Shown here piece after piece: positions 55,057-63,794 of a DNA stretch of 64,000 nt. Position numbers and translations under genes: made by a program. The stretch comes from Candidatus Planktophila dulcis (GTDB lineage Bacteria > Actinomycetota > Actinomycetes > Nanopelagicales > Nanopelagicaceae): NCBI RefSeq assembly GCF_002288225.1, contig NZ_CP016777.1, positions 310,001 through 374,000 on the forward strand. Reading direction: 5' to 3'. Within the stretch, counting starts at the first letter, position 1; each line of letters begins with the position of its first letter. The notes beneath the pieces were generated by a model, which was not told the DNA's origin, did not search any database, and worked only from the letters and a program-made list of their open reading frames with translations.

Positions 55057-57165
55057 ATGATTCATCTGAGCCAGGCGCGATCCTCAATCATCTTCGAGCA
55101 AGATGGGGATTCACTTGCCGTTCTTTATTGGGGTAAGAAGCTAGGTTCAATAAATGAGAAATCAGCGGATGCAATTCGTTCTGCGCTGACTAAACCAGCA
55201 TTTCATGGCGGCCTTGATGTCTCTTCCAGCAATCTAATTCTTCGCGAACATTCTCGTGGATGGATTGGCCACCCAGCACTACGTGGTCATCGCGGTGGAG
55301 TAGGCGCTTCAAATTCTTTTACGGTAAAGAGTGCCGTACAGAAAGATCAATCAATGATTGCAGTTTTTGCTGATGCAATTGCAGGACTTGAAATTGAGAT
55401 TACCTACACCCTGACTCCTTCAGATATTTTATTGATGGATGCAAAAGTGACCAATACTGCCGAAGGTGATTACTTCCTTGATCATTTCCTCTACTGGCTT
55501 CCACTTGCTGAACAAGCTAATGAAGTTCTTGATTTCTATGGCCACTGGACGAAAGAGCGTCAACCTCAGCGCAGATCTATTGATTATGGACTTCTAACCC
55601 GTGAAGGTTTTGAAGGTCGATCTGGTCACGATTACACAATCACTCAGGTAGCGCTGAACCATGCAACAGGATTCCGTCACGGTGAAGCATGGTCACTTGC
55701 TATGGCATGGTCTGGAAATAACATCCACCACGTTGAACGTTTGATTGATGGACATAAATCAATTGGTGCGGGTGAATACTTATTGCCGGGTGAAGTAATT
55801 TTGAAGAAGGGCGAGAGCTATGTAGCACCTCGTGCGATTGCCACCTTTAGCGATCGTGGCCTTGATGGCGTTACCAACAATCACTACTCATGGATTCGCT
55901 CCCGTAGTAATCACATTACAAAGGTTCGCCCTCGTCCATTAACGCTCAATATGTGGGAGGCGGTCTACTTCAATCACAATGAAGAAGGCATCCGCACGAT
56001 GGTTGATAAAGCTGCTGACATTGGAGTCGAGCGCGTTGTATTAGATGATGGCTGGTTTGGTTCTCGCCGCAATGATCGCGCCGGCCTTGGTGATTGGGTT
56101 GTCTCAAAGGATGCATGGCCTAATGGACTTGGCCCCATCATCAAATACATCAACGATAAGGGCATTGAATTTGGTCTCTGGTTTGAAGGAGAGATGGTTA
56201 ACCGCGATTCAGATCTCTATCGCGCCCACCCTGATTGGATTCTGCAAGAGCCAGGTCGCTTGCCTATCGAAGGACGTTGGCAGCAAGTACTAGATCTGAC
56301 TAAGGAAGGCGCATATAACCATGTGCTGAATCAAGTAGATGCCGTTCTCTCCGAATACAACATTGCCTATATCAAGTGGGATCACAACCGTCACTTAACA
56401 GATCCGATTTCTGATGGTCGCCCAGTTGTTCGTAAACAGACGCAAGCTATCTATCGCCTGTTTGATGAGCTTAAGAAGCGTCATCCAGGCCTTGAGATTG
56501 AATCCTGTTCATCAGGCGGCGGCCGTATTGACCTAGGAATGATTGAACATGCAGATCGTTTCTGGACATCAGATCAAAATGATCCACTAGAGCGCCAGCA
56601 GATTCAGCGTTGGACAGGACTTGTTATTCCACCTGAGTTCCTCGGTACTCACGTTGGACCAACAGTGGGCCATCAGATGCATCGCACGCATTCGATTTCT
56701 TTCCGCGCGCTGAATGCACTCTTTGGCCATGCAGGTATCGAATGGAATATCTCTGAGGCAGATGCGAAAGAGACTCAAACGCTCAAGGCATACATCGCCT
56801 TCTATAAGAATCACCGTGACTTACTGCATTCAGGAACAGTTGTTCGAAGCGATGAGATTGTTGGTAACGCGCAGCTCTATGGCACTGTTGCACTCGATAA
56901 AAAGGAAGCAATCTTTACCTATATGCAGCTGACTTCTCTCGATAACTTTGGACCACTATTAACTACATTTGATGGACTTGATAAGGAAACTACCTATCGC
57001 ATCACCGTTGTTGAGGATTTGAGCGCAGATGACTTTATCCAAAAGCGAGCACCAGGTTGGTGGCCAGCACTCAATCTGACCGGTGATCAACTTGCCCACG
57101 TTGGATTGCAACTTCCGGTCTTAAAGCCTGAGAGTGGTTTGTTGTTTCATATCCAAGCTCTTTAG
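55057..57165 (+). CDS. alpha-galactosidase, GH36
   Basis: Releases galactose from melibiose, raffinose and related galactosides. The 702-residue protein has an N-terminal beta-sandwich, the barrel signature LNMWEAVYFNHNEEG and LDDGWFGSRRND, the nucleophile Asp442 in YIKWDHNR and the acid/base region SDQNDPLERQ (Asp506, Asp509). No signal peptide is seen, so it works on imported sugars. galK and galT at 39487-41739 would use the galactose. The gene has its own promoter-like hexamer. Confidence 0.95.
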   Translation: MIHLSQARSSIIFEQDGDSLAVLYWGKKLGSINEKSADAIRSALTKPAFHGGLDVSSSNLILREHSRGWIGHPALRGHRGGVGASNSFTVKSAVQKDQSMIAVFADAIAGLEIEITYTLTPSDILLMDAKVTNTAEGDYFLDHFLYWLPLAEQANEVLDFYGHWTKERQPQRRSIDYGLLTREGFEGRSGHDYTITQVALNHATGFRHGEAWSLAMAWSGNNIHHVERLIDGHKSIGAGEYLLPGEVILKKGESYVAPRAIATFSDRGLDGVTNNHYSWIRSRSNHITKVRPRPLTLNMWEAVYFNHNEEGIRTMVDKAADIGVERVVLDDGWFGSRRNDRAGLGDWVVSKDAWPNGLGPIIKYINDKGIEFGLWFEGEMVNRDSDLYRAHPDWILQEPGRLPIEGRWQQVLDLTKEGAYNHVLNQVDAVLSEYNIAYIKWDHNRHLTDPISDGRPVVRKQTQAIYRLFDELKKRHPGLEIESCSSGGGRIDLGMIEHADRFWTSDQNDPLERQQIQRWTGLVIPPEFLGTHVGPTVGHQMHRTHSISFRALNALFGHAGIEWNISEADAKETQTLKAYIAFYKNHRDLLHSGTVVRSDEIVGNAQLYGTVALDKKEAIFTYMQLTSLDNFGPLLTTFDGLDKETTYRITVVEDLSADDFIQKRAPGWWPALNLTGDQLAHVGLQLPVLKPESGLLFHIQAL

Positions 57166-57212
57166 GAGTAGCATGCTTTAAGTCCAGTCAACGTCGACTA
57201 TAGGAGTTAATT

Positions 57213-58292
57213 GTGCTTGTCGGTATCCCAAAAGAAGTTAAGAACAATGAATTTAGAGTTTCAACTACACCGGCAGGAGTTCACTCTCTCGTCATTGCAG
57301 GCCACACTGTTTTTGTTGAAAAGAGCGCAGGATTAGGCTCATCCATTACAGATGGTGAATATGTAAAAGCTGGAGCAACAATCCTTGATACCGCCGATGA
57401 AGTATGGGCGAAGTCCGAGATGATCATTAAGGTCAAAGAGCCTGTTGCTGAGGAATACCACCGAATGCGTAAGGGGCAGATTCTCTTTACCTATCTTCAC
57501 CTTGCAGCATCCCGCGAATGCACAGATGCACTCATCAAATCTGGTGTCACAGCAATCGCCTATGAAACTGTTGAAGTAAATCGCTTCCTTCCACTCCTTG
57601 CTCCGATGTCAGAAGTTGCAGGTCGAATGTCTATTCAAGTTGGAGCAGCTGCGCTGCAGCGCCCAGCTGGTGGGCGCGGAGTCTTGCTCGGGGGAGTTCC
57701 CGGAGTTGCACCTGGCAAGGTAGTTATTCTGGGCGGCGGAAGTGTTGGTGTGTCAGCTGCTGCCATGGCTATTGGATTACGTGCAGATGTCACACTGCTT
57801 GATATCAACCTTAAGCGTCTTGTTGAAATAGATGAGATGTTCCACGGCCAAGTGAAAACCGTTGCATCCTCAGCCTTTGCCATTGAGGAGTACTGCACTC
57901 AAGCTGATCTCGTTATCGGTGGAGTATTGATTCCAGGTGCTGCTGCGCCAAAGCTTGTCACCGATGCGATGGTTGCAAAGATGAAGCCAGGATCAGTTCT
58001 CGTCGATGTTGCCATCGATCAAGGTGGATGCTTTGAAGGCTCTCATGCAACAACACATGCCGAGCCCACATTTAAGGTGCACAACTCACTCTATTACTGC
58101 GTGGCAAATATGCCGGGTGCAGTTCCTGCAACATCTACTGCAGCACTTTCCAATGCAACGCTGAAGTATTCACTTGCACTTGCCAATAAGGGCTGGGAGC
58201 AAGCGATGAATGATGATGCAGGGCTTGCTGCGGGGTTAAATGTGCACGATGGAAAGATCATGTACGCCGCGGTTGCTGCAGCGCACGGCTAA
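57213..58292 (+). CDS. ald: alanine dehydrogenase
   Basis: Reversibly deaminates L-alanine to pyruvate and ammonia with NAD. The 359-residue protein has [20 protein letters not shown] at the N-terminus, the active-site [14 protein letters not shown] segment, the Rossmann loop [20 protein letters not shown] and the C-terminal [19 protein letters not shown]. The GTG start has AGGAG about 7 bases upstream. It ends 4 bp from the stop of convergent crtYd. Confidence 0.96.
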   Translation: MLVGIPKEVKNNEFRVSTTPAGVHSLVIAGHTVFVEKSAGLGSSITDGEYVKAGATILDTADEVWAKSEMIIKVKEPVAEEYHRMRKGQILFTYLHLAASRECTDALIKSGVTAIAYETVEVNRFLPLLAPMSEVAGRMSIQVGAAALQRPAGGRGVLLGGVPGVAPGKVVILGGGSVGVSAAAMAIGLRADVTLLDINLKRLVEIDEMFHGQVKTVASSAFAIEEYCTQADLVIGGVLIPGAAAPKLVTDAMVAKMKPGSVLVDVAIDQGGCFEGSHATTHAEPTFKVHNSLYYCVANMPGAVPATSTAALSNATLKYSLALANKGWEQAMNDDAGLAAGLNVHDGKIMYAAVAAAHG

Positions 58293-58296
58293 TCAT

Positions 58297-58602
58297 TTAG
58301 TGGCGCTGGTAGCCCTTACGTCCCCAGACTTCCCACAACCCCATCACACTTAACAAGAGCGCGAAGCCGAAGAGAACATCTTCGGCTGGGGCGGAGAAGA
58401 GTCGTAGCCCCATAATTGCATCGGGGTTATACATAACGATATTTCTTGAGGTGAGCCACCAATTCGTTAAGAATTGAAATGGCAAGATGATTGCATACGA
58501 TGTCCAGAAGGCAGGGCGTGTGAGCATTGATGTTTTAAAGATAAAGAGGTCGACCATAACCGCTATGGAAAAAGCGGTAATTGCAATATCTGAATAGATC
58601 AT
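58297..58602 (-). CDS. crtYd: lycopene cyclase subunit, CrtYd-type
   Basis: A 101-residue membrane protein with three hydrophobic segments and the acidic motif SAPAEDVLFGFALL, as in the second half of actinobacterial heterodimeric lycopene cyclases. With its partner it closes beta-ionone rings on lycopene to give beta-carotene. It overlaps the partner gene by four bases (ATGA). Shows normal length for a half-size subunit. Confidence 0.87.
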   Translation of the reverse strand: MIYSDIAITAFSIAVMVDLFIFKTSMLTRPAFWTSYAIILPFQFLTNWWLTSRNIVMYNPDAIMGLRLFSAPAEDVLFGFALLLSVMGLWEVWGRKGYQRH

Positions 58603-58934
58603 TCGCCGAACTCATCCTTTCGCCAATGAGGCTTTACCGTGGTCACGCCTTCGATTGTGAAGATAGCTGCCATAGGGATAACCATGAAGAACAGGTACTC
58701 CTCGAGTGGAATACCGAAGGGGCCGAAAATTCCCAAGATTTGTTCACGATCAAAGAACCAATGACCCTGCGCAATCGCATAGGCATCCCATGCAAGAAAG
58801 AGAACGCTGATGGGAAGAACGCTTATTGCGACTCGTTTGATTCGGCGCAGCACACCAGTCTTGAGGTAAATCTCAAGCCATGCAGAACCGCAGAAGGTGA
58901 AAATCAGCATCGCCATATATGACCACTGTTTCAT
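58599..58934 (-). CDS. crtYc: lycopene cyclase subunit, CrtYc-type
   Basis: A 111-residue membrane protein with three hydrophobic segments. The conserved acidic motif is FGIPLEEYLFFMVIP, matching the PxEE motif of the first lycopene cyclase half. It pairs with CrtYd. The gene is divergent from blh across 48 bp, so beta-carotene formation and its cleavage to retinal are encoded back to back. The other carotenoid genes (crtE, crtB, crtI) are not in this window. Confidence 0.87.
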   Translation of the reverse strand: MKQWSYMAMLIFTFCGSAWLEIYLKTGVLRRIKRVAISVLPISVLFLAWDAYAIAQGHWFFDREQILGIFGPFGIPLEEYLFFMVIPMAAIFTIEGVTTVKPHWRKDEFGE

Positions 58935-58969
58935 CTTCGTATTTTTGCATACATCTCCACGAATCTTGC

Positions 58970-58975
58970 TACTGT
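58970..58975 (+). promoter_or_regulatory. candidate -10 for leaderless blh mRNA
   Basis: TACTGT ends 7 bases before the ATG at 58983 and favours that start over an in-frame GTG at 58974, which overlaps the hexamer. Confidence 0.45.
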
Positions 58976-58982
58976 GGCGTTT

Positions 58983-59939
58983 ATGGAGATGGCCAAGTTA
59001 AAGACATTTTCGAGAGTGCGCACCTTCTCTAGCGCTATCGTCGCTATGGCAATCGCTGCCTCCATCGCATTCTCCTCCTGGTTAGGTGCTGATTCACTGA
59101 ATTGGCAGGTTGTGATGGCTGTCGTTGCACTTGCAATAGGGATTCCGCATGGCGCCCTCGATCATCTTGTGACTCTTCCAAAATCTGCACCATGGAAGAT
59201 GGCGCTATTTGTTGTGATCTATGTGGCTATTGCACTTGCTGCAATTTGGGCAATCTTGCAATGGAATGTGTGGGGATTTATTGCAGTGGTCATTATGAGT
59301 GCAACTCACTTTGGTATTGGAGATAGTGCATTTATCTCTGAACTCAATCATCTCAAGGGCAATACATCTTCGAAGTTACCTGTGTGGGCATATGCACCAG
59401 CTGCAGGACTTTTGCCTGTGGTGATTCCACTAGTTAATAGTCGAAGCACTGAGGCGCTGACCAAAGTCAATGCAGAGTTAATCAATTGGCACTATGGCTA
59501 TACCTCTGAGATTCAGATTGCAGTTGCTGCCATCGCAACTCTTTCAGCAATGGCGCTCATAACTCGAAAGCGATATCGCGATCTTCTAGACCTCGCACTC
59601 CTTGCAGCCCTTGCCTCCGTTGCACCACCACTTGTCGCATTTGCTGTCTACTTCGGATGCTGGCATGCCATGCGCCACACAGCACGCCTGACATCTCTGC
59701 TTCCTCGCTCTATCGCCTCATATGAAGGTGGTAATTCACGTGGCGCATTTACTCATGCAGTAATTCCTGGGCTTCCAGCACTTGCGGGAACTCTGATCTT
59801 TGTTGCCCTCCTTGCTGGATTTTCACAAAGCAATGTCAGCGACACATTCTTATGGCTGACGCTGGTCACAATCTGGGCTCTAACAGTTCCTCACATGATT
59901 GTCACAGCCAAGTTAGACCGCGCCGCACTCAAGAATTAA
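58983..59939 (+). CDS. blh: beta-carotene 15,15'-dioxygenase, Brp/Blh family
   Basis: Cleaves beta-carotene to two retinal molecules at the membrane. The 318-residue protein has about nine hydrophobic segments and the four conserved iron-ligand histidines: His56 and His61-region in IPHGALDHLV, His109 in MSATHFGIGDS, and His228 and His232 in GCWHAMRHTARL. It is divergent from crtYc-crtYd. The retinal can serve the heliorhodopsin at 24571 and any pumping rhodopsin elsewhere in the genome. Confidence 0.92.
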   Translation: MEMAKLKTFSRVRTFSSAIVAMAIAASIAFSSWLGADSLNWQVVMAVVALAIGIPHGALDHLVTLPKSAPWKMALFVVIYVAIALAAIWAILQWNVWGFIAVVIMSATHFGIGDSAFISELNHLKGNTSSKLPVWAYAPAAGLLPVVIPLVNSRSTEALTKVNAELINWHYGYTSEIQIAVAAIATLSAMALITRKRYRDLLDLALLAALASVAPPLVAFAVYFGCWHAMRHTARLTSLLPRSIASYEGGNSRGAFTHAVIPGLPALAGTLIFVALLAGFSQSNVSDTFLWLTLVTIWALTVPHMIVTAKLDRAALKN

Positions 59940-59951
59940 TCGTAGTTTCGT

Positions 59952-59957
59952 TAGGCT
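59952..59957 (+). promoter_or_regulatory. candidate -10 for leaderless M23 peptidase mRNA
   Basis: TAGGCT ends 7 bases before the ATG at 59965. Confidence 0.5.
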
Positions 59958-59964
59958 AAGGCAT

Positions 59965-60549
59965 ATGTTGAGAAAACTTATTATCCTTACGCTTGTTTTC
60001 ACTGCGATACCAAGTGCACAAGCAGCACCTATCTACACATTTCCGGTAGCAAACTGCGAAGTGAACTATGCAAGAGCGCATCACGATTACGCTGCCACAG
60101 ATATTTTGGCTAAAGCTGGTTGCCGATTTGTAGCACCTATTGATGGTGTAGTCGATGAGGTCAATCGCACTGATATGTGGAGTGGAAAGACAAACCTTGG
60201 AATAGATCGTGGCGGGCTCTATGTCTCTATCATCGGTATAGATGGAGTGCGTTACTACGGCTCTCACCTTCGCTCAATTCCAGCAAGCATTCAACCTGGA
60301 GTAGAAGTTAAGGGTGGAAGGTTATTAGGTACGATCGGATCCACGGGAAGTGCACGAGGCACTGCGCCACATCTTCACTTTGGAATTTCATGGCCCACAC
60401 CTGCTGACACATGGTGGGTCAGACGCGGTGAAGTTCTGCCGTGGAAATATCTAGATGCGTGGAAGAGTGGAAAAGATTTATCTCCAGCAAGCGCTGTTGC
60501 TGCGCTCAAAGCTAAAGTGGGAGAGATTCCACCACTTCCTAAGAAGTAG
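59965..60549 (+). CDS. secreted M23-family peptidase
   Basis: A 194-residue exported protein. The signal peptide (LRKLIILTLVFTAIPSAQA) is cut near residue 20. The LytM-type domain has YARAHHDYAATDILA (first His and Asp) and TAPHLHFGISWP (HxH motif), so the zinc site appears complete. M23 enzymes cut peptidoglycan cross-bridges. The gene has its own -10-like hexamer and ends at a terminator shared with the convergent cold-shock gene. Confidence 0.88.
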   Translation: MLRKLIILTLVFTAIPSAQAAPIYTFPVANCEVNYARAHHDYAATDILAKAGCRFVAPIDGVVDEVNRTDMWSGKTNLGIDRGGLYVSIIGIDGVRYYGSHLRSIPASIQPGVEVKGGRLLGTIGSTGSARGTAPHLHFGISWPTPADTWWVRRGEVLPWKYLDAWKSGKDLSPASAVAALKAKVGEIPPLPKK

Positions 60550-60569
60550 TTCTAAACTTTTTGGCAAAA

Positions 60570-60605
60570 AAATAAGGCCCACTGATTTCTCAGCGGGCCT
60601 TATTT
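60570..60605. terminator. bidirectional terminator between M23 peptidase and csp genes
   Basis: AAATAAGGCCC pairs with GGGCCTTATTT (11 bp), with CTGA/TCAG pairing inside after one mismatch and a 4-base loop. A-rich and T-rich flanks let it serve both converging genes. Confidence 0.88.
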
Positions 60606-60615
60606 ATAAGTGAAA

Positions 60616-60819
60616 TTAGTTAGCGTTCACTGCGTCTGCCTGAGGACCCTTAGGACCCTGGACAACCTCGAATGAAACTGCCTGACCCTCTTCAAGGCTC
60701 TTGTAACCGTTTCCCTGAATTGCTGAGTAGTGAACGAATACATCTTGTCCGCCACCATCAACTGCAATGAAACCGAATCCCTTTTCAGAGTTGAACCACT
60801 TAACTGTACCTGTTGCCAT
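60616..60819 (-). CDS. cspA: cold-shock protein, CspA family
   Basis: A 67-residue single-stranded nucleic-acid-binding beta-barrel. RNP1 is KGFGFIAV and RNP2 DVFVHYSAI; it opens [15 protein letters not shown] as usual. Start at 60819 is the standard one, with AAGGA about 12 bases upstream. The frame stays open for 26 more codons to an ATG at 60897, giving a basic extension unlike the family. Csp proteins act as RNA chaperones at low temperature and in normal growth. Confidence 0.95.
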   Translation of the reverse strand: MATGTVKWFNSEKGFGFIAVDGGGQDVFVHYSAIQGNGYKSLEEGQAVSFEVVQGPKGPQADAVNAN

Positions 60820-61141
60820 ATTTTTTACTATTCCTTCGATATGTGTAGGAGTTCGAGAATTCCTCGAGCTTCCAGTCTTCGTCTTGCGTTCAGCCATACC
60901 GAGTAAAGAAGTAAATCTAACAACGGGTACTGATAAAGCGTCCGACTAGGGAAAATCGTACCTGCTACCTACCCGTATGCCTATTCCCAATTCCTGCCAT
61001 CCACGCTCAAATGGCCTCTCAAAGAGGGCAGATATTCACAAAGTCAGTAGAAAGTTGTATAAATAGAGCACTCACTAGTAATTGGTAGTCGTTGTGGATC
61101 GGGGAAGGTCGCACAAAGCGAGCCTTGCTAGGAGTATTTAG
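60820..61141. promoter_or_regulatory. divergent regulatory region between csp and DUF3145 genes
   Basis: These 322 bp hold the csp 5' leader on the minus strand, including a short inverted repeat TCGAG-GAATT-CTCGA at about 60852-60866, and the promoter of the DUF3145 gene on the plus strand. The only open frame is the csp extension. No RNA gene is recognised. Confidence 0.45.
61034..61062 (+). promoter_or_regulatory. promoter of DUF3145 gene (TTCACA, 17 bp, TATAAA)
   Basis: TTCACA at 61034 and TATAAA at 61057 are 17 bp apart. They lie about 80 bp before the start codon, so this transcript would have a normal leader. Confidence 0.5.
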
Positions 61142-61627
61142 ATGCACGAAAAAAACCTCGCTGGTTTGGTTGTTATCCATTCCGCGCCTACTGCCCTGCG
61201 CCAACATATTGAGTGGGGGCTGAATTCACTCCTTGGTGCGCCACAGAATATTTTCTGGCGCGATCAACCACTAGCAGCCGGCACCGTGCGCACAACTCTT
61301 GAATTTCGCGCTCCGCTCGGTACTGCATCAAAGATTGCAACAGCTCTTAAGAACTGGCATTACCTTCGCTTTGAGGTCAGTGAACTGGCAAGCCATGGCG
61401 GTGAGATCTTCCGCTGCACACCAGAACTTGGAATTCACCGTGCAACTCTGGATGAGGTGGGCACAATCCTCGTGAGTGAAGATGTGATCCGCAAAGCTCT
61501 ATCTCACTTCGATGATTTAGAAATTCGTGAGAATTTAGGGACAGCACTCGGAAGTGCGTGGGATCAAGCACTGGAACCGTATCGAGGTGTAGACCTACAG
61601 GAAGTTCAAAGACTTCGCGCGATATGA
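61142..61627 (+). CDS. DUF3145-family actinobacterial protein
   Basis: A 161-residue cytosolic protein found only in Actinobacteria as far as I know. Features seen: GLVVIHSAPTALRQHIEWGL at the start, WRDQPLAAGTVRTTLEF, and LRFEVSELASHGGEIFRCTP. Function is unknown. AGGAG lies 8 bases before the ATG, one of the few genes here with both a long leader and a clear ribosome-binding site. It ends inside the -10 hexamer of the next gene. Confidence 0.72.
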   Translation: MHEKNLAGLVVIHSAPTALRQHIEWGLNSLLGAPQNIFWRDQPLAAGTVRTTLEFRAPLGTASKIATALKNWHYLRFEVSELASHGGEIFRCTPELGIHRATLDEVGTILVSEDVIRKALSHFDDLEIRENLGTALGSAWDQALEPYRGVDLQEVQRLRAI

Positions 61628-61628
61628 T
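61623..61628 (+). promoter_or_regulatory. candidate -10 for leaderless SIMPL-protein mRNA
   Basis: TATGAT ends 6 bases before the ATG at 61635 and overlaps the stop codon of the DUF3145 gene. Confidence 0.55.
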
Positions 61629-61634
61629 GCGCTC

Positions 61635-62390
61635 ATGACATCACAAGCTCCCATGACTTCAACAGAACGACGCCAATCCATTCTCTATATTGGAATCGCT
61701 CTCATTCTTGCCGTCGCACTTGGTGGCGGACTTGTGAAAGTCGGTGCGGGTTTTGCAGCTCGTAATACAAATGGAATTACAGTCACAGGATCTGCAAAGA
61801 CAGAAGCAACAGCCGATAACGTTGTCTGGACACTTAATGTCTCACTCACTCGCCCTACTGTTGCAGAAGCTGTGACAAAGGTCGGTAACGATGTGGCATC
61901 TGTAAGCAAATATCTCACCGATGGTGGAATTCCTGCTGATGCGCTGACATTAGGTTCAGTTTCCACCTATGCCAATGAGCAGTGGGTCAATGGAAATAAC
62001 ACAGGCAAGATTCTTAACTACCGTGCATCACGCGATGTTGTTGTTCGCTCCAAAGATGTGCAGCTTGTCTCTAAACTTTCTCAAGGAATAGGAACCATCT
62101 TGCAGCAGGGTGTGACTGTAAATAACTACGGTCCTCAGTACTACCTCTCCACTCTTCCCAAGCTTCGCCCACAACTTCTTGAAGAGGCGATGAAGGATGC
62201 CAAGATCCGTGCAGAAGCAATCACTAAGGCAGTGGGCGGCAAAGTTGGTTCAGTGCAATCAGTTCGCTCAGGCGTATTCCAGGTGACAACACCGGATTCA
62301 ACGATGACGCAAGATACTGGCGCATATGACACTTCCAGTATTGAAAAGACCGTGACATCAACAGTCTCAGTTACTTTCTCCGTTAAGTAG
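61635..62390 (+). CDS. SIMPL-domain (DUF541) membrane-anchored protein
   Basis: A 251-residue protein with an N-terminal membrane helix at about residues 16-35 and a SIMPL domain outside it, opening ITVTGSAKTEATADNVVWTL and ending in VTSTVSVTFSVK. The family's biochemical role is unclear; some members affect oxidative stress resistance or signalling. It is convergent with accD, with 6 bp between stops. Confidence 0.85.
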   Translation: MTSQAPMTSTERRQSILYIGIALILAVALGGGLVKVGAGFAARNTNGITVTGSAKTEATADNVVWTLNVSLTRPTVAEAVTKVGNDVASVSKYLTDGGIPADALTLGSVSTYANEQWVNGNNTGKILNYRASRDVVVRSKDVQLVSKLSQGIGTILQQGVTVNNYGPQYYLSTLPKLRPQLLEEAMKDAKIRAEAITKAVGGKVGSVQSVRSGVFQVTTPDSTMTQDTGAYDTSSIEKTVTSTVSVTFSVK

Positions 62391-62396
62391 TTCCTA

Positions 62397-63785
62397 CTAA
62401 AGAGGAATATTGCCGTGTGATCCACGGCGGTATTCAGTTGCTGCAAGAACCTTTGCAATAGCGCTACGAGTCTTATCGGGCTCGATCATTTCATCGACTG
62501 CGCCAATTTCAATGGCGCGAGCAACACCGCCTGAAGCTTTCTCATGCTCGGCAGCAAGCTCAAGCTCCATGCCCTCTCGTTGTTCAGCAGGAAGATCTGC
62601 AAGAAGTCTGCGGTGCAGAACGCGCACAGCGGCAACTGCGCCCATGACTGAAACTTCTGCTTGAGGCCAAGCAAATACGCGAGTGGCACCGAGTGACTTT
62701 GAATTCATCGCAACAAAGGCTCCACCGTATGCCTTGCGGGTAATGACGGTAACGCGAGGAACAACAGCTTCAGCAAATGCGTGAAGCAACTTCGCACCGC
62801 GGCGCACAGCGCCTTCCCACTCTTGGCCGATGCCAGGCAAGAAGCCAGTCACATCGGCAATAACAACAAGTGGAATTCCAAAGGCATCGCAGGTGCGAAC
62901 AAAGCGAGCTGCCTTTTCACCGGCTGCAGAGTCAAGGACTCCACCGATCACTTGTGGGTTATTTGCGATAACTCCCACTGTCCGACCACCGAGTCGGCCA
63001 ATAACAGTTGTCATGTTCTCAGCCCACATATCAAGGAGCTCTAACTTTTCGCCATCCTTATCGAGAATCGCATCAACAAGTGGATGTACTTCATAAATAC
63101 GCTTTGCAGAATCTGGAACTAAATGGGCAAGCTTCACATCTTCTACGTGCGGCGACATTAAGCTTTGATTAGCAAAGAGGGATACAAGATCTTGAATCTC
63201 GCTATAGGCAATATCTTCAGAAGGCGCGATGACGTGTGCAACACCTGAATTCTTACTATGCGCCTCTGGCCCACCGAGCAGTGCCATATCGACGATATCT
63301 CCGGTTACAGATTTCACGACATCGGGTCCTGTAACAAAGATCCGTCCTTCAGGTGCAAGGACCACGATGTCGGTGAGGGCTGGACCGTAAGCGCCGCCTC
63401 CAGCTGTGGGACCAAGAACTAATGAGAGTTGTGGGATGCGACCACTTGCTGTGACCATCGCTTGGAAGACTTCACCAAAAGCGTTGAGGGATGCAACACC
63501 ATCACTTAATCGCGCACCGCCTGAATGCCAAATTCCAATGATCGGAACTTGTGCTCCCATCGCTGCGCGATATGCCTGCACAATAACTTGCGAGCCTTCA
63601 ATGCCGAGTGCGCCACCTTTAATAGTGGGGTCAGATGCGAAGACAACAACTTTGTTTCCCTTAATTAATCCTGTTGCTGCAACCATTCCACAATCAGTGC
63701 GAGGAAGGAGTAGCTCAAAATTGCCGTCATCAAGTAATTTGGCGATACGGGCTTCAGGATCGAGCACCTTCTCTGGTGTTGCCAT
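62397..63785 (-). CDS. accD: acyl-CoA carboxylase carboxyltransferase (beta) subunit
   Basis: Transfers the carboxyl group from biotin to acetyl- or propionyl-CoA. The 462-residue protein has both crotonase-fold halves: GIWHSGGARLSDG and LGPTAGGGAYGPALTD in the first, VITRKAYGGAFVAMNSKSLGA and FAWPQAEVSVMGA in the second. No N-terminal zinc finger is present, as in actinobacterial AccD types. It follows fabF by 9 bases, the arrangement of mycobacterial accD6 after kasA-kasB, so a role in malonyl-CoA supply for fatty acid synthesis is likely. Confidence 0.92.
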   Translation of the reverse strand: MATPEKVLDPEARIAKLLDDGNFELLLPRTDCGMVAATGLIKGNKVVVFASDPTIKGGALGIEGSQVIVQAYRAAMGAQVPIIGIWHSGGARLSDGVASLNAFGEVFQAMVTASGRIPQLSLVLGPTAGGGAYGPALTDIVVLAPEGRIFVTGPDVVKSVTGDIVDMALLGGPEAHSKNSGVAHVIAPSEDIAYSEIQDLVSLFANQSLMSPHVEDVKLAHLVPDSAKRIYEVHPLVDAILDKDGEKLELLDMWAENMTTVIGRLGGRTVGVIANNPQVIGGVLDSAAGEKAARFVRTCDAFGIPLVVIADVTGFLPGIGQEWEGAVRRGAKLLHAFAEAVVPRVTVITRKAYGGAFVAMNSKSLGATRVFAWPQAEVSVMGAVAAVRVLHRRLLADLPAEQREGMELELAAEHEKASGGVARAIEIGAVDEMIEPDKTRSAIAKVLAATEYRRGSHGNIPL

Positions 63786-63794
63786 GGCTTTAGA

